Below are positions 35,571-45,900 of a stretch of 64,000 nucleotides of DNA, one piece after another. A program made the position numbers and the translations under genes. Source of the stretch: Conexibacter sp. CPCC 206217 (GTDB lineage Bacteria; Actinomycetota; Thermoleophilia; Solirubrobacterales; Solirubrobacteraceae); assembly GCF_030646165.1 (NCBI RefSeq), contig NZ_JAUTDO010000002.1:1-64000 (forward strand), given 5' to 3'. The notes under the pieces were generated by a model. That model had not been told where the DNA came from. It did not search any database and worked only from the letters and a program-made list of their open reading frames with translations. Position 1 is the stretch's first letter, and every line of letters begins with the position of its first letter.

Positions 35571-36515
35571 TCAAGCGGCGTCGGGGACGACCACGACCTT
35601 GCCGGAGAGCTCGCCCGCGCCCGCGCGCGCGTGAACGTCCGCCAGCTCGCTCAGCGGCACGTGCTCGGCGACGTCGACGCGCAACTCGCCGCGGTCGATC
35701 ATCGCCACCAGCTTGGACAGCTGCTCCGCGTCGCTGCGGACGAAGACGCCGACGGCGCGCACGCCCCTCTCCTCGTCGCCGGGAGTGGGGATCGTCGGGA
35801 CGGTGTTGACGACGACGCCACCGGGACGGACCCGAGCGACGAGCGCGACGAGGTCGTCGGGGGCGATCCGCGCGAGGTTGACGAGCACGTCGACCGGCTC
35901 GGTGACCGCCGCGGTGACCGCGGTGGAGGTGTGGTCGATGACCTCGTCGGCGCCCGCGGACCGGACGCGGTCCCTGCTGCGCGGGCTGGCCGTGGCGATC
36001 ACGTGCGCGCCCGCGCGCTTGGCCAGCTGCACCGCGTAGCCGCCCACCGCGCCGCCGGCGCCGTTGATCAGCACGCGCTGCCCGGCCGTCAGCGCGGCGT
36101 CGTCGAAGAGCGCCTGGTAGGCGGTGAGGCCGACCATCGGCAGCGCGGCGGCGTCCGCGAGCGGGATGCTCGTCGGCGCCGGCACGAGGCTCTCGGCGGG
36201 CGCGACGACGTACTCGGCCGCCGCGCCGGGAGCGACCATCGGCAGGAAGCCGACGACCGCGTCGCCGGCCGACAGGCTCGCGACGCCGTCGCCGACCTCG
36301 TCGACCGTGCCGGAGACCTCGATGCCCGGGGTGTGCGGCAACTCCACCGGGAACGGGTCCTGCAGGTAGCCGCCGCGGATGCCGTCGTCGACCGGGTTGA
36401 ACGCCGAGGCAGCGACGCGGATGCGCACCTCGCCGGCGCCGGGGTCGGGCGTCTCGACGTCCTCGTAGCGCAGGACGCTGGGATCGCCGTAGTCGTGAAA
36501 CCGCATGGCCTTCAT
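35571..36515 (-). CDS. NADP-dependent quinone-oxidoreductase-like MDR protein
   Basis: A 314-residue zinc-free medium-chain dehydrogenase/reductase: MKAMRFHDYGDPSVLRYED at the start, a GroES-like domain with FNPVDDGIRGG, and a Rossmann fold with VLINGAGGAVGGYAVQLAKR. It would reduce quinones or enones with NADPH in the cytoplasm. It is divergent from a MarR gene with three TGCTTCGAA-type palindromes between, so expression is probably derepressed by an electrophilic or phenolic ligand (inference). Confidence 0.9.
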   Translation of the reverse strand: MKAMRFHDYGDPSVLRYEDVETPDPGAGEVRIRVAASAFNPVDDGIRGGYLQDPFPVELPHTPGIEVSGTVDEVGDGVASLSAGDAVVGFLPMVAPGAAAEYVVAPAESLVPAPTSIPLADAAALPMVGLTAYQALFDDAALTAGQRVLINGAGGAVGGYAVQLAKRAGAHVIATASPRSRDRVRSAGADEVIDHTSTAVTAAVTEPVDVLVNLARIAPDDLVALVARVRPGGVVVNTVPTIPTPGDEERGVRAVGVFVRSDAEQLSKLVAMIDRGELRVDVAEHVPLSELADVHARAGAGELSGKVVVVPDAA

Positions 36516-36551
36516 GAGGGACCTCTCTGGTGGTGATGTGGTTGCGCTATG

Positions 36552-36635
36552 CGCTTCGAATTCGAAGCACTCTGGCGATCACCTTAGCACTGCTTCAAGT
36601 TCGAAGCAAACGAGGGACGCTTTGACTTCGAAGCA
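36552..36635. promoter_or_regulatory. Three MarR-type operators
   Basis: Three related 18-base palindromes share the consensus TGCTTCGAATTCGAAGCA: 36552-36569 has a perfect 16-base core (GCTTCGAATTCGAAGC), 36591-36608 reads TGCTTCAAGTTCGAAGCA, and 36618-36635 has a weaker left arm (CGCTTTGAC) with a perfect right arm. They sit between the oxidoreductase and MarR starts; the third abuts the MarR -10 (TAGACT). Confidence 0.8.
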
Positions 36636-36650
36636 CATAGACTGGGGCGC

Positions 36651-37148
36651 GTGCCCGACACTCCGCCGTCCCTCGATCCCGCCCAGCTCGGCGCCTACTT
36701 CGCGCTCCTCGAGGTCTCGAGCCTGCTGCGCCATCAGGTCGAGCAGCAGTTGCGCGACGCCGGCGACCTGAGCTTCGTCCAGTTCCAGCTGCTCGCCCGG
36801 CTCGGCGATTCGCCGACCGGCAGCCAGCGGATGACCGACCTGGCCGACGGCGTCGTCTACAGCCGCAGCGGCCTCACGTATCAGGCGGGGCTGCTGGAGA
36901 AGGCCGGACTGGTGACGCGCTCTCCATCCGCCGACGACGAGCGCAGCGTCACCGTCACGATCACCGACGCCGGCCGCGAGCGGCTCGCGAAGGTCTTCCC
37001 GGGTCACATCGAGGTCGTCCAGCAGCTGCTGTTCGAGGTGCTCTCGCCGCGCGACGTGCAGGCGCTCGCCGCGCTGCTGACGCCAGTGCGCGACCACATG
37101 CGCTCGACCCCGCCCCGCTCTGCCGCGCCGCGCCGTCGCCGGCGATAG
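36651..37148 (+). CDS. MarR-family repressor
   Basis: A 165-residue winged-helix protein: LSFVQFQLLARLGDSPTGSQ, RMTDLADGVVYSRSGLTYQA and the wing SADDERSVTVTITDAG. GTG 36651 is seven bases after TAGACT, so the message is probably leaderless. Three strong palindromes upstream and a divergent oxidoreductase show a classic MarR-target pair. The C-terminal tail is Pro/Arg-rich. The ligand is unknown. Confidence 0.9.
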   Translation: MPDTPPSLDPAQLGAYFALLEVSSLLRHQVEQQLRDAGDLSFVQFQLLARLGDSPTGSQRMTDLADGVVYSRSGLTYQAGLLEKAGLVTRSPSADDERSVTVTITDAGRERLAKVFPGHIEVVQQLLFEVLSPRDVQALAALLTPVRDHMRSTPPRSAAPRRRRR

Positions 37149-37228
37149 CGGTCAGCCCGCCGGAGAGCGGCGCGGTCCGACCATCCCGCGACCAGGTGCC
37201 GGATCGTGGCGACCTGCGACATTGTGGC

Positions 37229-37666
37229 GTGAACCTCCTCGGCAAGGGAATCGTCGCGATCCTGATCCTCGCCGGCCTCGGCGTGGCGGCGGCCGATGCG
37301 TCCTGGCTCGCCGACCGCGACTCCGGCGCGCGCGTCGCAGCGAGGATCACCGCCTGCGACGAACGCGGCCCCAGCCGCATACACAGCACGAGATGCGCGG
37401 GCACGTGGGTGGTCGGGGGCGATCTGCCGGGCGGCGACGGACACGTGGTCGTCGGCACTGTCCAGGGTGCCGACGCCGACGACGTGGGCAAGACGATCGC
37501 GGTGACCGCGGACGGTGACCGCGCCGTCTCACGGTCGGCGGTCCTCCCGATCGGCCTGATCGTCACCGGCCTCGGGGGCGCCGGTGCGGGCCTCGCGCTT
37601 GCCGTCACCGCTCGTCGGCGGGCGCGAAGCAGTCCTCGTGCTCGGAGACCAGCCCGTCCGGCGTGA
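37229..37666 (+). CDS. Small two-segment membrane protein, function unknown
   Basis: A 145-residue protein from GTG 37229 with a first membrane segment (GKGIVAILILAGLGVAAAD), a roughly 70-residue outside region with two cysteines (ITACDERGPSRIH and STRCAGTWVVGGD) that may form a disulfide, and a second membrane segment (AVLPIGLIVTGLGGAGAGLA), ending in a basic tail. The layout resembles DUF3592-type proteins, but I cannot assign it firmly. Its last 62 bases overlap the convergent frameshifted gene, so the Arg/Pro-rich tail may be longer than in relatives. Confidence 0.6.
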   Translation: MNLLGKGIVAILILAGLGVAAADASWLADRDSGARVAARITACDERGPSRIHSTRCAGTWVVGGDLPGGDGHVVVGTVQGADADDVGKTIAVTADGDRAVSRSAVLPIGLIVTGLGGAGAGLALAVTARRRARSSPRARRPARPA

Positions 37667-37924
37667 TCCCCGACGTGGCGCGGACGTCCAGCAGGTTGAC
37701 GTCCAGGGACAGTCCGCGATCAGGCGCGATCAAGACGATCACGCCCTCCGGCGCGAGCTCGCCCGCGAGCCCAACGACGTCGACCGCTCCGTCGGTGAGC
37801 TCGACCAGCCATTGCGTCCGCGGTTCACGGGGGCCTGGATCCTCACGAAGAAGTAGCCGTCGTCGAGCATCGAGCCGGGAAGCTCGCGCTCCAAGTACGC
37901 CCATACGTCGTCGCTGATGGTCAC
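37605..37924 (-). pseudogene. Frameshifted gene of unknown function
   Basis: From GTG 37924 the minus strand reads MTISDDVWAYLERELPGSML, DDGYFFVRIQAP and then runs out of sense. From the same point the other frame continues REPRTQWLVELTDGAVDVVG, LAGELAPEGVIVLIAPDRGL and ends EHEDCFAPADER at 37605. Both halves look like genuine coding sequence. Adding one base in the C-run (five G on the plus strand at 37829-37833) would join them into a protein of about 106 residues. It is either a true frameshift mutation, a slippage site or a sequencing error. The family is not recognised. Confidence 0.6.
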
Positions 37925-37956
37925 TGGCGAGATCCGGAAGGAGCGCGCAGGGAGCG

Positions 37957-39559
<1,603 letters not shown>

Positions 39560-39700
39560 CGCACGAGCCACGCCTCATCGGCGTGACGCTCTGCCTCGTC
39601 GGGGTCGGCGCCATCATGCACACCCGCCTCTCTCACGCCTACGGAACGCGGAAGCTGGCGTGATCAGGTTGCCGGGGTCGCGCTCGAAGCACGGTCCCCC

Positions 39701-39835
39701 ATGATGATTATCTTCTCGACGCCTCTTCGCGCCTGCGCGATCGTGACCGGCGACAAAGCCCTCCTCGACCACCAGGGCCTCCACCCGCCCGCACTACCGG
39801 TTCGTCCAGTGCTTCGCATCGAAATAGGCGAGTGA
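39701..39835 (+). pseudogene. C-terminal remnant of a PIN-domain toxin
   Basis: A 44-codon frame from ATG 39701 reads CAIVTGDKALLDHQGLHPPA then a short tail to TGA 39833. The segment AIVTGDKxLL is the usual last acidic motif of PIN (VapC-type) ribonucleases. The first 90 or so residues, including the other acidic residues, are missing. It lies directly after an AKR gene and directly before an intact VapBC pair on the other strand, so it looks like a scar of an earlier toxin-antitoxin locus. Confidence 0.45.
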
Positions 39836-40231
39836 TCAGCTCGGCGTGATCACATCGAGCCCGTGCTCGCGCGCACCTGCGGCCAGTTGCGTGTCGAACG
39901 TCATGATCGACGTGACGTGCCGCTCGGCGGCGAGCTGGAGAGCAGTTGCAAGATGGATCGCATCAAGCGTTGCGACCGACGCTGGCGAAACCGTCTCTGC
40001 CGCCGCGAGGACCGCGTCGTCCACCGGCACGATCGCAACCCCCGCCAGCCAGGCCTCGATCTCCTCGCTCGCAATCCCAGTCCGCAGTCCGAGACGATGC
40101 AACTCGATCCGCAGCAGACGACTGGACACGACGACCTCGAACTCGGTCAGCGCCACCCCGATCGCGTCGCCGTCAGGCTCGTCGAGCACGACGCGCCCGA
40201 GCGCGCTCGTATCGAGGTAGACGCCCGCCAC
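39836..40231 (-). CDS. VapC-type PIN-domain toxin
   Basis: A 131-residue PIN nuclease with acidic active-site residues in VYLDTSALGRVVL, LLRIELHRLGL, LDAIHLATALQLA and SIMTFDTQLAAGA. Such toxins cleave tRNA or rRNA until bound by the antitoxin. It begins six bases after the antitoxin stop. Length fits the family. RNA target unknown. Confidence 0.92.
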   Translation of the reverse strand: MAGVYLDTSALGRVVLDEPDGDAIGVALTEFEVVVSSRLLRIELHRLGLRTGIASEEIEAWLAGVAIVPVDDAVLAAAETVSPASVATLDAIHLATALQLAAERHVTSIMTFDTQLAAGAREHGLDVITPS

Positions 40232-40237
40232 CGCCGG

Positions 40238-40522
40238 CTACGCCCGCTCGGCGCGGCCTTCAGCCAACAGCGCGTCAGTCGTGCCCGACGGAGCCGCGCG
40301 CCGCGTCCGCTGCGCGATCAGTTCATTCAAGCTGGCACGCGGCAACGTCGCTCCATGCTCGGCCGCGAGCGCCGAGTACTCATCCGACACACGCTCACCC
40401 GCAGGCGAGAGACGCGCGACCACCCGACCGTGCTCGGTGACGTCCAGCGACGCGCCTTCCTTGACCCGCTCCAGATAGCGGCTCAGGTTCTGACGCAGCT
40501 CGCGGACCCCGACACTGGACAT
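40238..40522 (-). CDS. Phd/YefM-type antitoxin
   Basis: A 94-residue protein with the N-terminal Phd/YefM fold (VGVRELRQNLSRYLERVKEG, LDVTEHGRVVARLSP) that dimerises and binds DNA, and a flexible Ala/Arg-rich C-terminus that would cover the PIN toxin. It is the first gene of the pair. An ATTGTGC inverted repeat overlaps the start codon, so it is probably autorepressed. Confidence 0.9.
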   Translation of the reverse strand: MSSVGVRELRQNLSRYLERVKEGASLDVTEHGRVVARLSPAGERVSDEYSALAAEHGATLPRASLNELIAQRTRRAAPSGTTDALLAEGRAERA

Positions 40523-40545
40523 TGTGCGTCACAACGTAGCACAAT
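40521..40545. promoter_or_regulatory. Operator over the VapBC start
   Basis: ATTGTGC (40521-40527) and GCACAAT (40539-40545) form a perfect seven-base inverted repeat with an 11-base spacer. It includes a TACGTT -10-like hexamer and overlaps the antitoxin ATG, as expected for autoregulation by a toxin-antitoxin complex. Confidence 0.6.
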
Positions 40546-40649
40546 CATCCGCAGGTCGGACGCGGTTCACCAGGGCGAGAGCCGCCACGCAACGGCAACT
40601 CATCAGTCGATGCGGAAGCTGACGCTACCCCAGGTTGCGTCCAGAGGGA

Positions 40650-41891
40650 TCACCAAGGCTCGGATCGGCCGGTGCGCAGCTGTCGCTCGACGAGGTCGGC
40701 CGCCGCGACCGCGCCACCCGCCGCGCGGTAGCCTGCGGCGACGCGCCGCGCGCCGTCGGCCCGTCCGGTCGCTTCGCGCACGGCCGCGCGCAGACGCTTG
40801 GGGGCGAGCCGGCGCACCGGGAGCCGTACACCGGCGCGGGCGACCTCGACGCGGCGGGCGACCTCGAGCTGGTCGCGTCCGAACGGCACCGCGCAGACCG
40901 GCACGCCGCGGGCGAGCGCCTTCTGCGTGGCGCCCATGCCACCGTGCGTGATCGCGCAGACCGCGCGGTCGAGGATCGGCCCGTGCGACGTGAACGGCAG
41001 CACGTGGGCGTTCTGCGGCGGGCTGTGCACGAGGGGGTCCTCGGAGGGCAGCGTCGCGACGACGTGGACCGGCTCCTCGGCCAGCGCCTCCAGCGCGCAA
41101 CGCACGAGCCTGCCGTCATCCTGAAACTCGCTGGAGGTCGTGACCAGCACGATCGGCTCCTGCACCTCCGCGAGCCAGCCGGGCGGCGACTCCGGCGGGT
41201 CCCACTCGCACGGGCCGACGAGACGGATCGTCTCTGGCCAATCCGGATGCGAGTACTCGAACGGCTCCGCCGTCAGGTAGAGCAGCAACGGGATGCCCGT
41301 GAAGAGCCGCGCCGGATCCCCCAGCGGCGCGAGCCCGGACTTCTGGCGCACCTCGTTGACGCGCGGCAGCACGAGCCGCACGAGCGAGCCGAACAGGAGC
41401 GGCCCGAGCAATGCGTCGCGCAGCCGCCCCAGCGGCCCGCCGGCCGGCGCGAACCCGGGGCCGAACGGCGGCGCGCCGCGTGAGGCCAAGGGCAGCGGAT
41501 ACGGACACCACGCGCCCCAGACGCCACCCCACGCCTCGGCGGTCGCCAGCGCGCCCCACGCCTGCACGTCGACCAGCAACGCGTCGGGCTCGACGTCGCC
41601 GATCGCGCGGTGGAGGTCGCCCGCATCGTGCTCGGCGCGCCAGCTGAAGGTGCGCATCGCCAGCCGCTGTGCCCCCAGGGGCGTGAGCGCCCGATGGTCG
41701 TCGTGCTCGATCGCCTCGATCGCCGGATCGATCGGCGCCGCGTCGAACCCGAGCGCGCGCATGCGCTCGACCTCCGAGCCGAGCGTCCGCAACGAGATCT
41801 CGTGCCCGCGCTCGCGCAACTGCAGCAGGATCGGCACGAGCGGAAACAGATGCCCGCGCGCGGGACTCGTGTACGCGAGAATCCGCGTCAT
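40650..41891 (-). CDS. GT1-family (MGT-like) glycosyltransferase
   Basis: A 413-residue GT-B fold enzyme resembling macrolide/UGT-type glycosyltransferases. The N-domain starts RILAYTSPARGHLFPLVPIL; the C-domain holds the nucleotide-sugar motif region (ILDRAVCAITHGGMGATQKA, GVPVCAVPFGRDQLEVARR). It would transfer a sugar to a small hydrophobic acceptor in the cytoplasm. ATG 41891 overlaps the stop of the upstream TetR gene by one base (TGATG), so the two are co-translated. Confidence 0.9.
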   Translation of the reverse strand: MTRILAYTSPARGHLFPLVPILLQLRERGHEISLRTLGSEVERMRALGFDAAPIDPAIEAIEHDDHRALTPLGAQRLAMRTFSWRAEHDAGDLHRAIGDVEPDALLVDVQAWGALATAEAWGGVWGAWCPYPLPLASRGAPPFGPGFAPAGGPLGRLRDALLGPLLFGSLVRLVLPRVNEVRQKSGLAPLGDPARLFTGIPLLLYLTAEPFEYSHPDWPETIRLVGPCEWDPPESPPGWLAEVQEPIVLVTTSSEFQDDGRLVRCALEALAEEPVHVVATLPSEDPLVHSPPQNAHVLPFTSHGPILDRAVCAITHGGMGATQKALARGVPVCAVPFGRDQLEVARRVEVARAGVRLPVRRLAPKRLRAAVREATGRADGARRVAAGYRAAGGAVAAADLVERQLRTGRSEPW

Positions 41892-42499
41892 CAGGACGGC
41901 CCCGGTCTCGCCAGCGGCTCCAGCAGCTCCACCAGCGCCAGTTCCGTCTGGTGCCGGCTGAGTCCGGAGTCGCGCCGCAGCAGCTTCCACGTCTGGACGT
42001 CGCAGACCGCCACCAGCTGTGCCAGCCGCCGCGCCCGCGCGACGCCGCGCATACCCGCGAGCGCGGGGGCGAAGACGCGCGCGCACCAGTCGCGATGCAG
42101 CTGCCGGCCTCGGTCGGCGATCTCCCGCAGCGCGGGCATCCGATCCTCCTCCGCCAGCAGCTTGAGCACGCGGTCGCCGAACTGCTCGTAGTGCTCGGCG
42201 AGCACGGCGACCACGGCGCGCAGGTCGCCCACGGGCGCCGTATCGCGCTGCGCGCGCACCCGCACGACCGCCCGCTCGGCCGCGGCGGCGAACAGCAGCT
42301 CCTTGGTGCCGAAGCGCCGGATCACCGTCTGCACCGACACCCCGGCGCATCGCGCGACCTCGTCGAGCGAGATGCGGTCGGCCGGCTGCTCCCAGAACAG
42401 CGCGGTCACCGCGTCGAGGATCCGCTCACCCGTGGCCGCGGCCGACTCGGCGCGAGCACCCATCCGATAGGACCGTCTGCGCGCCTCCATCAAATTCAT
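41891..42499 (-). CDS. TetR-family regulator upstream of the glycosyltransferase
   Basis: A 202-residue protein with a TetR helix-turn-helix (ERILDAVTALFWEQPADRIS, CAGVSVQTVIRRFGTKELLF). ATG 42499 lies seven bases after TAATAT, another leaderless pattern, in a short AT-rich patch. It forms an operon with the glycosyltransferase it may regulate; resistance by sugar transfer is a possible theme (inference). The C-terminal domain is not assignable from sequence alone. Confidence 0.88.
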   Translation of the reverse strand: MNLMEARRRSYRMGARAESAAATGERILDAVTALFWEQPADRISLDEVARCAGVSVQTVIRRFGTKELLFAAAAERAVVRVRAQRDTAPVGDLRAVVAVLAEHYEQFGDRVLKLLAEEDRMPALREIADRGRQLHRDWCARVFAPALAGMRGVARARRLAQLVAVCDVQTWKLLRRDSGLSRHQTELALVELLEPLARPGPS

Positions 42500-42935
42500 G
42501 TTAGCGATATTACCACGAAATAAGTCTCAGCCCGATCCGGCACCGGGATCACGTGGCGTCAGTGCGTCGGCGGCGGGCCCGAGGGGAGGTCGGCGCCGCG
42601 ATCCCGCTCGGCCATCCAGCGGCCGAGCTCGGCGCGCGAATGGATCCCCATGAGATGTCGCGCGCGACATCGACGTCGCGATCGCACGGGATCGGAGAGC
42701 AGCCCGCCCCGCTCACCGCCGATCGGCGCGCCGAACATCGCCATGTACGGCACCGTGCGACAGTGCGAGAAGAGCCCGTCGCCCACCCGGGCTGCAGCGC
42801 GTCCTCGAGCACGTCGGCCGGTAGCAACTCGCAGGGGCGGCGCGAACGTCCGTGGCCCCTGGCTGGATCCGGTTCACCCGCGGAGCGGGCGCGCCACCAC
42901 AAGAGCGGCGCGCCCGGCTCGCGGCGTTCTTGCTT
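42500..42935. other. Gene-poor stretch with possible gene debris
   Basis: No intact gene. The minus strand from 42786 to 42559 keeps an open frame whose end, HLMGIHSRAELGRWMAERD, resembles the last helix of a LuxR-type DNA-binding domain, but the preceding residues do not fit, so this is at most a scar. The bases 42505-42535 hold the AT-rich promoter of the TetR gene. Nothing else was recognised. Confidence 0.35.
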
Positions 42936-45900
42936 CTACTTGCGCGTGGCGCGGGTGACCGTAACGGGCAGCGAGCGCGTGACCGTCTTCGTCCCGACCG
43001 TGAACTTCACCTTCACGGTGTAGGTCCCGAGCTTCGCCTTCTTCGACGCCTTCAGCGGGAGCGACACCGTGGTCGTCTTGCCCGCCGACAGCGCCGACAG
43101 CGTCACCGTGCGCTTGCCCACGAGCTGCTTCACAGCGGCGATCTTCACCTTCACACCGATGAGCGCGCCGCCCGTGTGGTTGGCGAACTTGTACTGCAGA
43201 CGCATCGTCGAGCCGCGGCGGACACGGACTGATCTGCGCGTAGCCGTGATCGTCACCGTCCCGTCCTTGCCGGCCGCGCCGGTGTCGCCCTTCGCGCCGG
43301 TCGCACCCGTGGCGCCAGTCGCCCCCGTCGGGCCGATCGGGCCGGTGTCGCCCTTCGCGCCGGTCGCACCCGTGGCGCCGGTCTCACCCGGGTCGCCCTT
43401 GGCGCCGGTCTCACCCGGATCGCCGGTGTCGCCCTTGTCGCCGGTGTCGCCCTTGTCGCCCGGGTCGCCGGTATCGCCCTTGTCGCCGGGATCGCCCGGG
43501 TCGCCGGGATCGCCCTTCGGCCCCTGCGGGAGCGTCGTGCTGGAGCCCGACACGGCCGCCGAGATCGAGCCGCCCGGAATGTTGCCGTTCAGCGTGACGT
43601 ACGCGGCGGCAGCGCTGTTCTCCGCGCCCGGCGCGTAGCGGACCTGCACCCTGCAGGTGCTGCCAGCGGCGATCGTCTCCCCTGTGCAGAGGTCGTTCGT
43701 GATGAGGAACTCGCCGACCGAGTCCTCGTTGTCGGACGTGATCTTCGCCTTCGTCACCGTGACGTCGGCAGCACCGGTGTTCGTGAACGTGATCCACTTG
43801 CCCGGGCTGATCGTCTGCGCGGCCTGAGCGCCGAATGTCGTCGCCAGCGCCTCCAGCTGCGGGTCAGCGGCGTCGGCGGCCAGCTCGCCCGGCGGGCAGC
43901 TGCGCTTCTCGTAGGCGATCGGCGCGACGCAGTGCCAGATGTTCGGGGAGTTCTCGCCCGGGGTCTGGCGGATGTCCACGGCCTGCTCGTACGCGTAGGC
44001 GACCTTCAGGACCTGCGCGTCGTCGCCGGCCTTGCCGGTGAACAGCGCCGTGGCCGACGGCGTGCGGTTCGTCGCCGAGTACGCCGTCGTCAGCGTCGCC
44101 TGCGGGTAGCCCGCTCGTGCCGCGATCGTCTGGGTCGCCGCCGCGTTGGACGACAGGATGACGTCGACCGGAGTGCCGCTGTTGTCGAACTTCGCGTCAA
44201 GCGCCGTCTTCGCGCTCGCCCGCTCCGTCGCGGCCTCGGCGTCCACGGTGCCCGCGGTGTACCCGGACACGGTCGTCGCCTGCGCATGGCCGAACTTGTC
44301 GCCGTCGAGCGCGTGGTCGGCGTTGTACGCCATCACATCGGCGAACGACGTGATCGGGCTGGTCGGGAAGCCGGCGAGGTACGCGTCGAAGTCGCGCACG
44401 ACCTGCCGCCCGACGATGTTCGTCCCAGCCGTCGAGGTCGGCGCCGCGCCCACCGACACGACCGTCGCGCCGAGGCTCGTAAGCGTGTTCGCGACCGCCG
44501 CGGTGAAGCCGGTGGTCGTGCCGATCGTCATGCCGGCGAGCGACGTGCTCAACGCCCCCCGGTAGTCCGGGGCCGTCACCGGCGCGTCAGCCGTCGTGGC
44601 GTCGGCCGGATCCGGGCCGACCATGCCGGTCAGCGTGTTCGCGATGTCAGCGATGTTGCGACCGGCGATCGCCGCCGTGTCGTAGCTCTTCGCCGTCGGC
44701 ATGATCCCGGTGCGGCTGATGATGCCGGCCGACGGGCGCAAGGCCGCGACGCCGGCGGTGCCGGCCGTCGTCAGCAGCGTGCCGTCGGTGTCCGTCGTGA
44801 TCGTCGCCGCCGCGATGCCCGCCGCCGCCGCCGCGAGGGCGCCGGTCGTCGTGCCGCGGAGGTTGTACGCGCTGAGCGTCTGGCCGCCGAGCGAGCTGTA
44901 GCCCGCCGGCGCGGTGCTCGAGATCATGCCGTTCAACTCGGTGACGTTCGTCTTGCCGAGGATGATCGCGCCGGCGGCCTTGAGCTTCGCGACCACGGCG
45001 GAGTCCGCAGCCGGGACGAGGTCCTGCAGCGCGATCGAGCCGCCCGTGGTCGGCATCCCGGCCACGTCGATCATGTCGTTGACGAGCAGCGGGACGCCGG
45101 CCAGCGGGCCGAGCGGGTCGCCGTTGGCACGCGCCGCATCAGCCGCGGCCGCCTGCACCATCGCCTGCGGGTTGATCGAGCGGACCGCGTTGAGGCCGGG
45201 GCCCTGCCGGTTGACGTAGCCGATCCGGTCGAGGTAGTCCTTGACGAGGTCCGACGTCGTCAGCGAGCCGTCTGCGAGCTTCGTCTTGATCTGGTCGATC
45301 GTGAGCGTCTCGAGGTCGACGGGCGCGGTCAGCGCGTTGGCCAGCGGCGCGAACGGCGTTGCCGTGACGCACGACTGCGGGTCATAGCGCGGGCCGTCGT
45401 CGACGCAGCGCCAATCGGCCGGGTTCAGCTCGGACGGCGCCTTGCGGCCGAGTCCCATCGTGATGGCCGTCTGCTCGAGGTCGTAGGCCATGCCCACGAG
45501 ATCCCGCTCGCCGAAGCGGTAGCCAGAGAACAGGACGCTCGTCGGACGACGGGTCGCAGCGGCGTTCCCGAACGGGACGTCGAGGACCGGGTAGCCGCCG
45601 TAGGCAGCCTCGGAGGTCATCGTGCCGGCGCTCGTGCTGACGATCGCGTCGAGTCTGTTGCCGCTGTTGGCCAGCAGGCCCTCCATGTGCGTCCGCGCGC
45701 GGGCGATCTCGCTGTCGCGCATCGTCACGTACTCCGCGTTCTGCGCCGGGTCGGAGAGGTCGAACGGGACCGCGGCGCCCATGCGCCCGGCCGTGCCGTA
45801 CTTCGTCGCCTCCCACGGGTGGGCGTTCATGTAGGCCCACACGTCGTCGAAGCTCTTCTGCGGGCCGTCGTGGTCGACCTTCAGGTAGTCCGTGAGGTCG

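Noticed and set aside
42559..42786. Possible LuxR-type regulator on the minus strand
   Set aside because: Only the last 19 residues (HLMGIHSRAELGRWMAERD) suggest such a helix; the preceding recognition-helix region does not fit. Left as gene debris.
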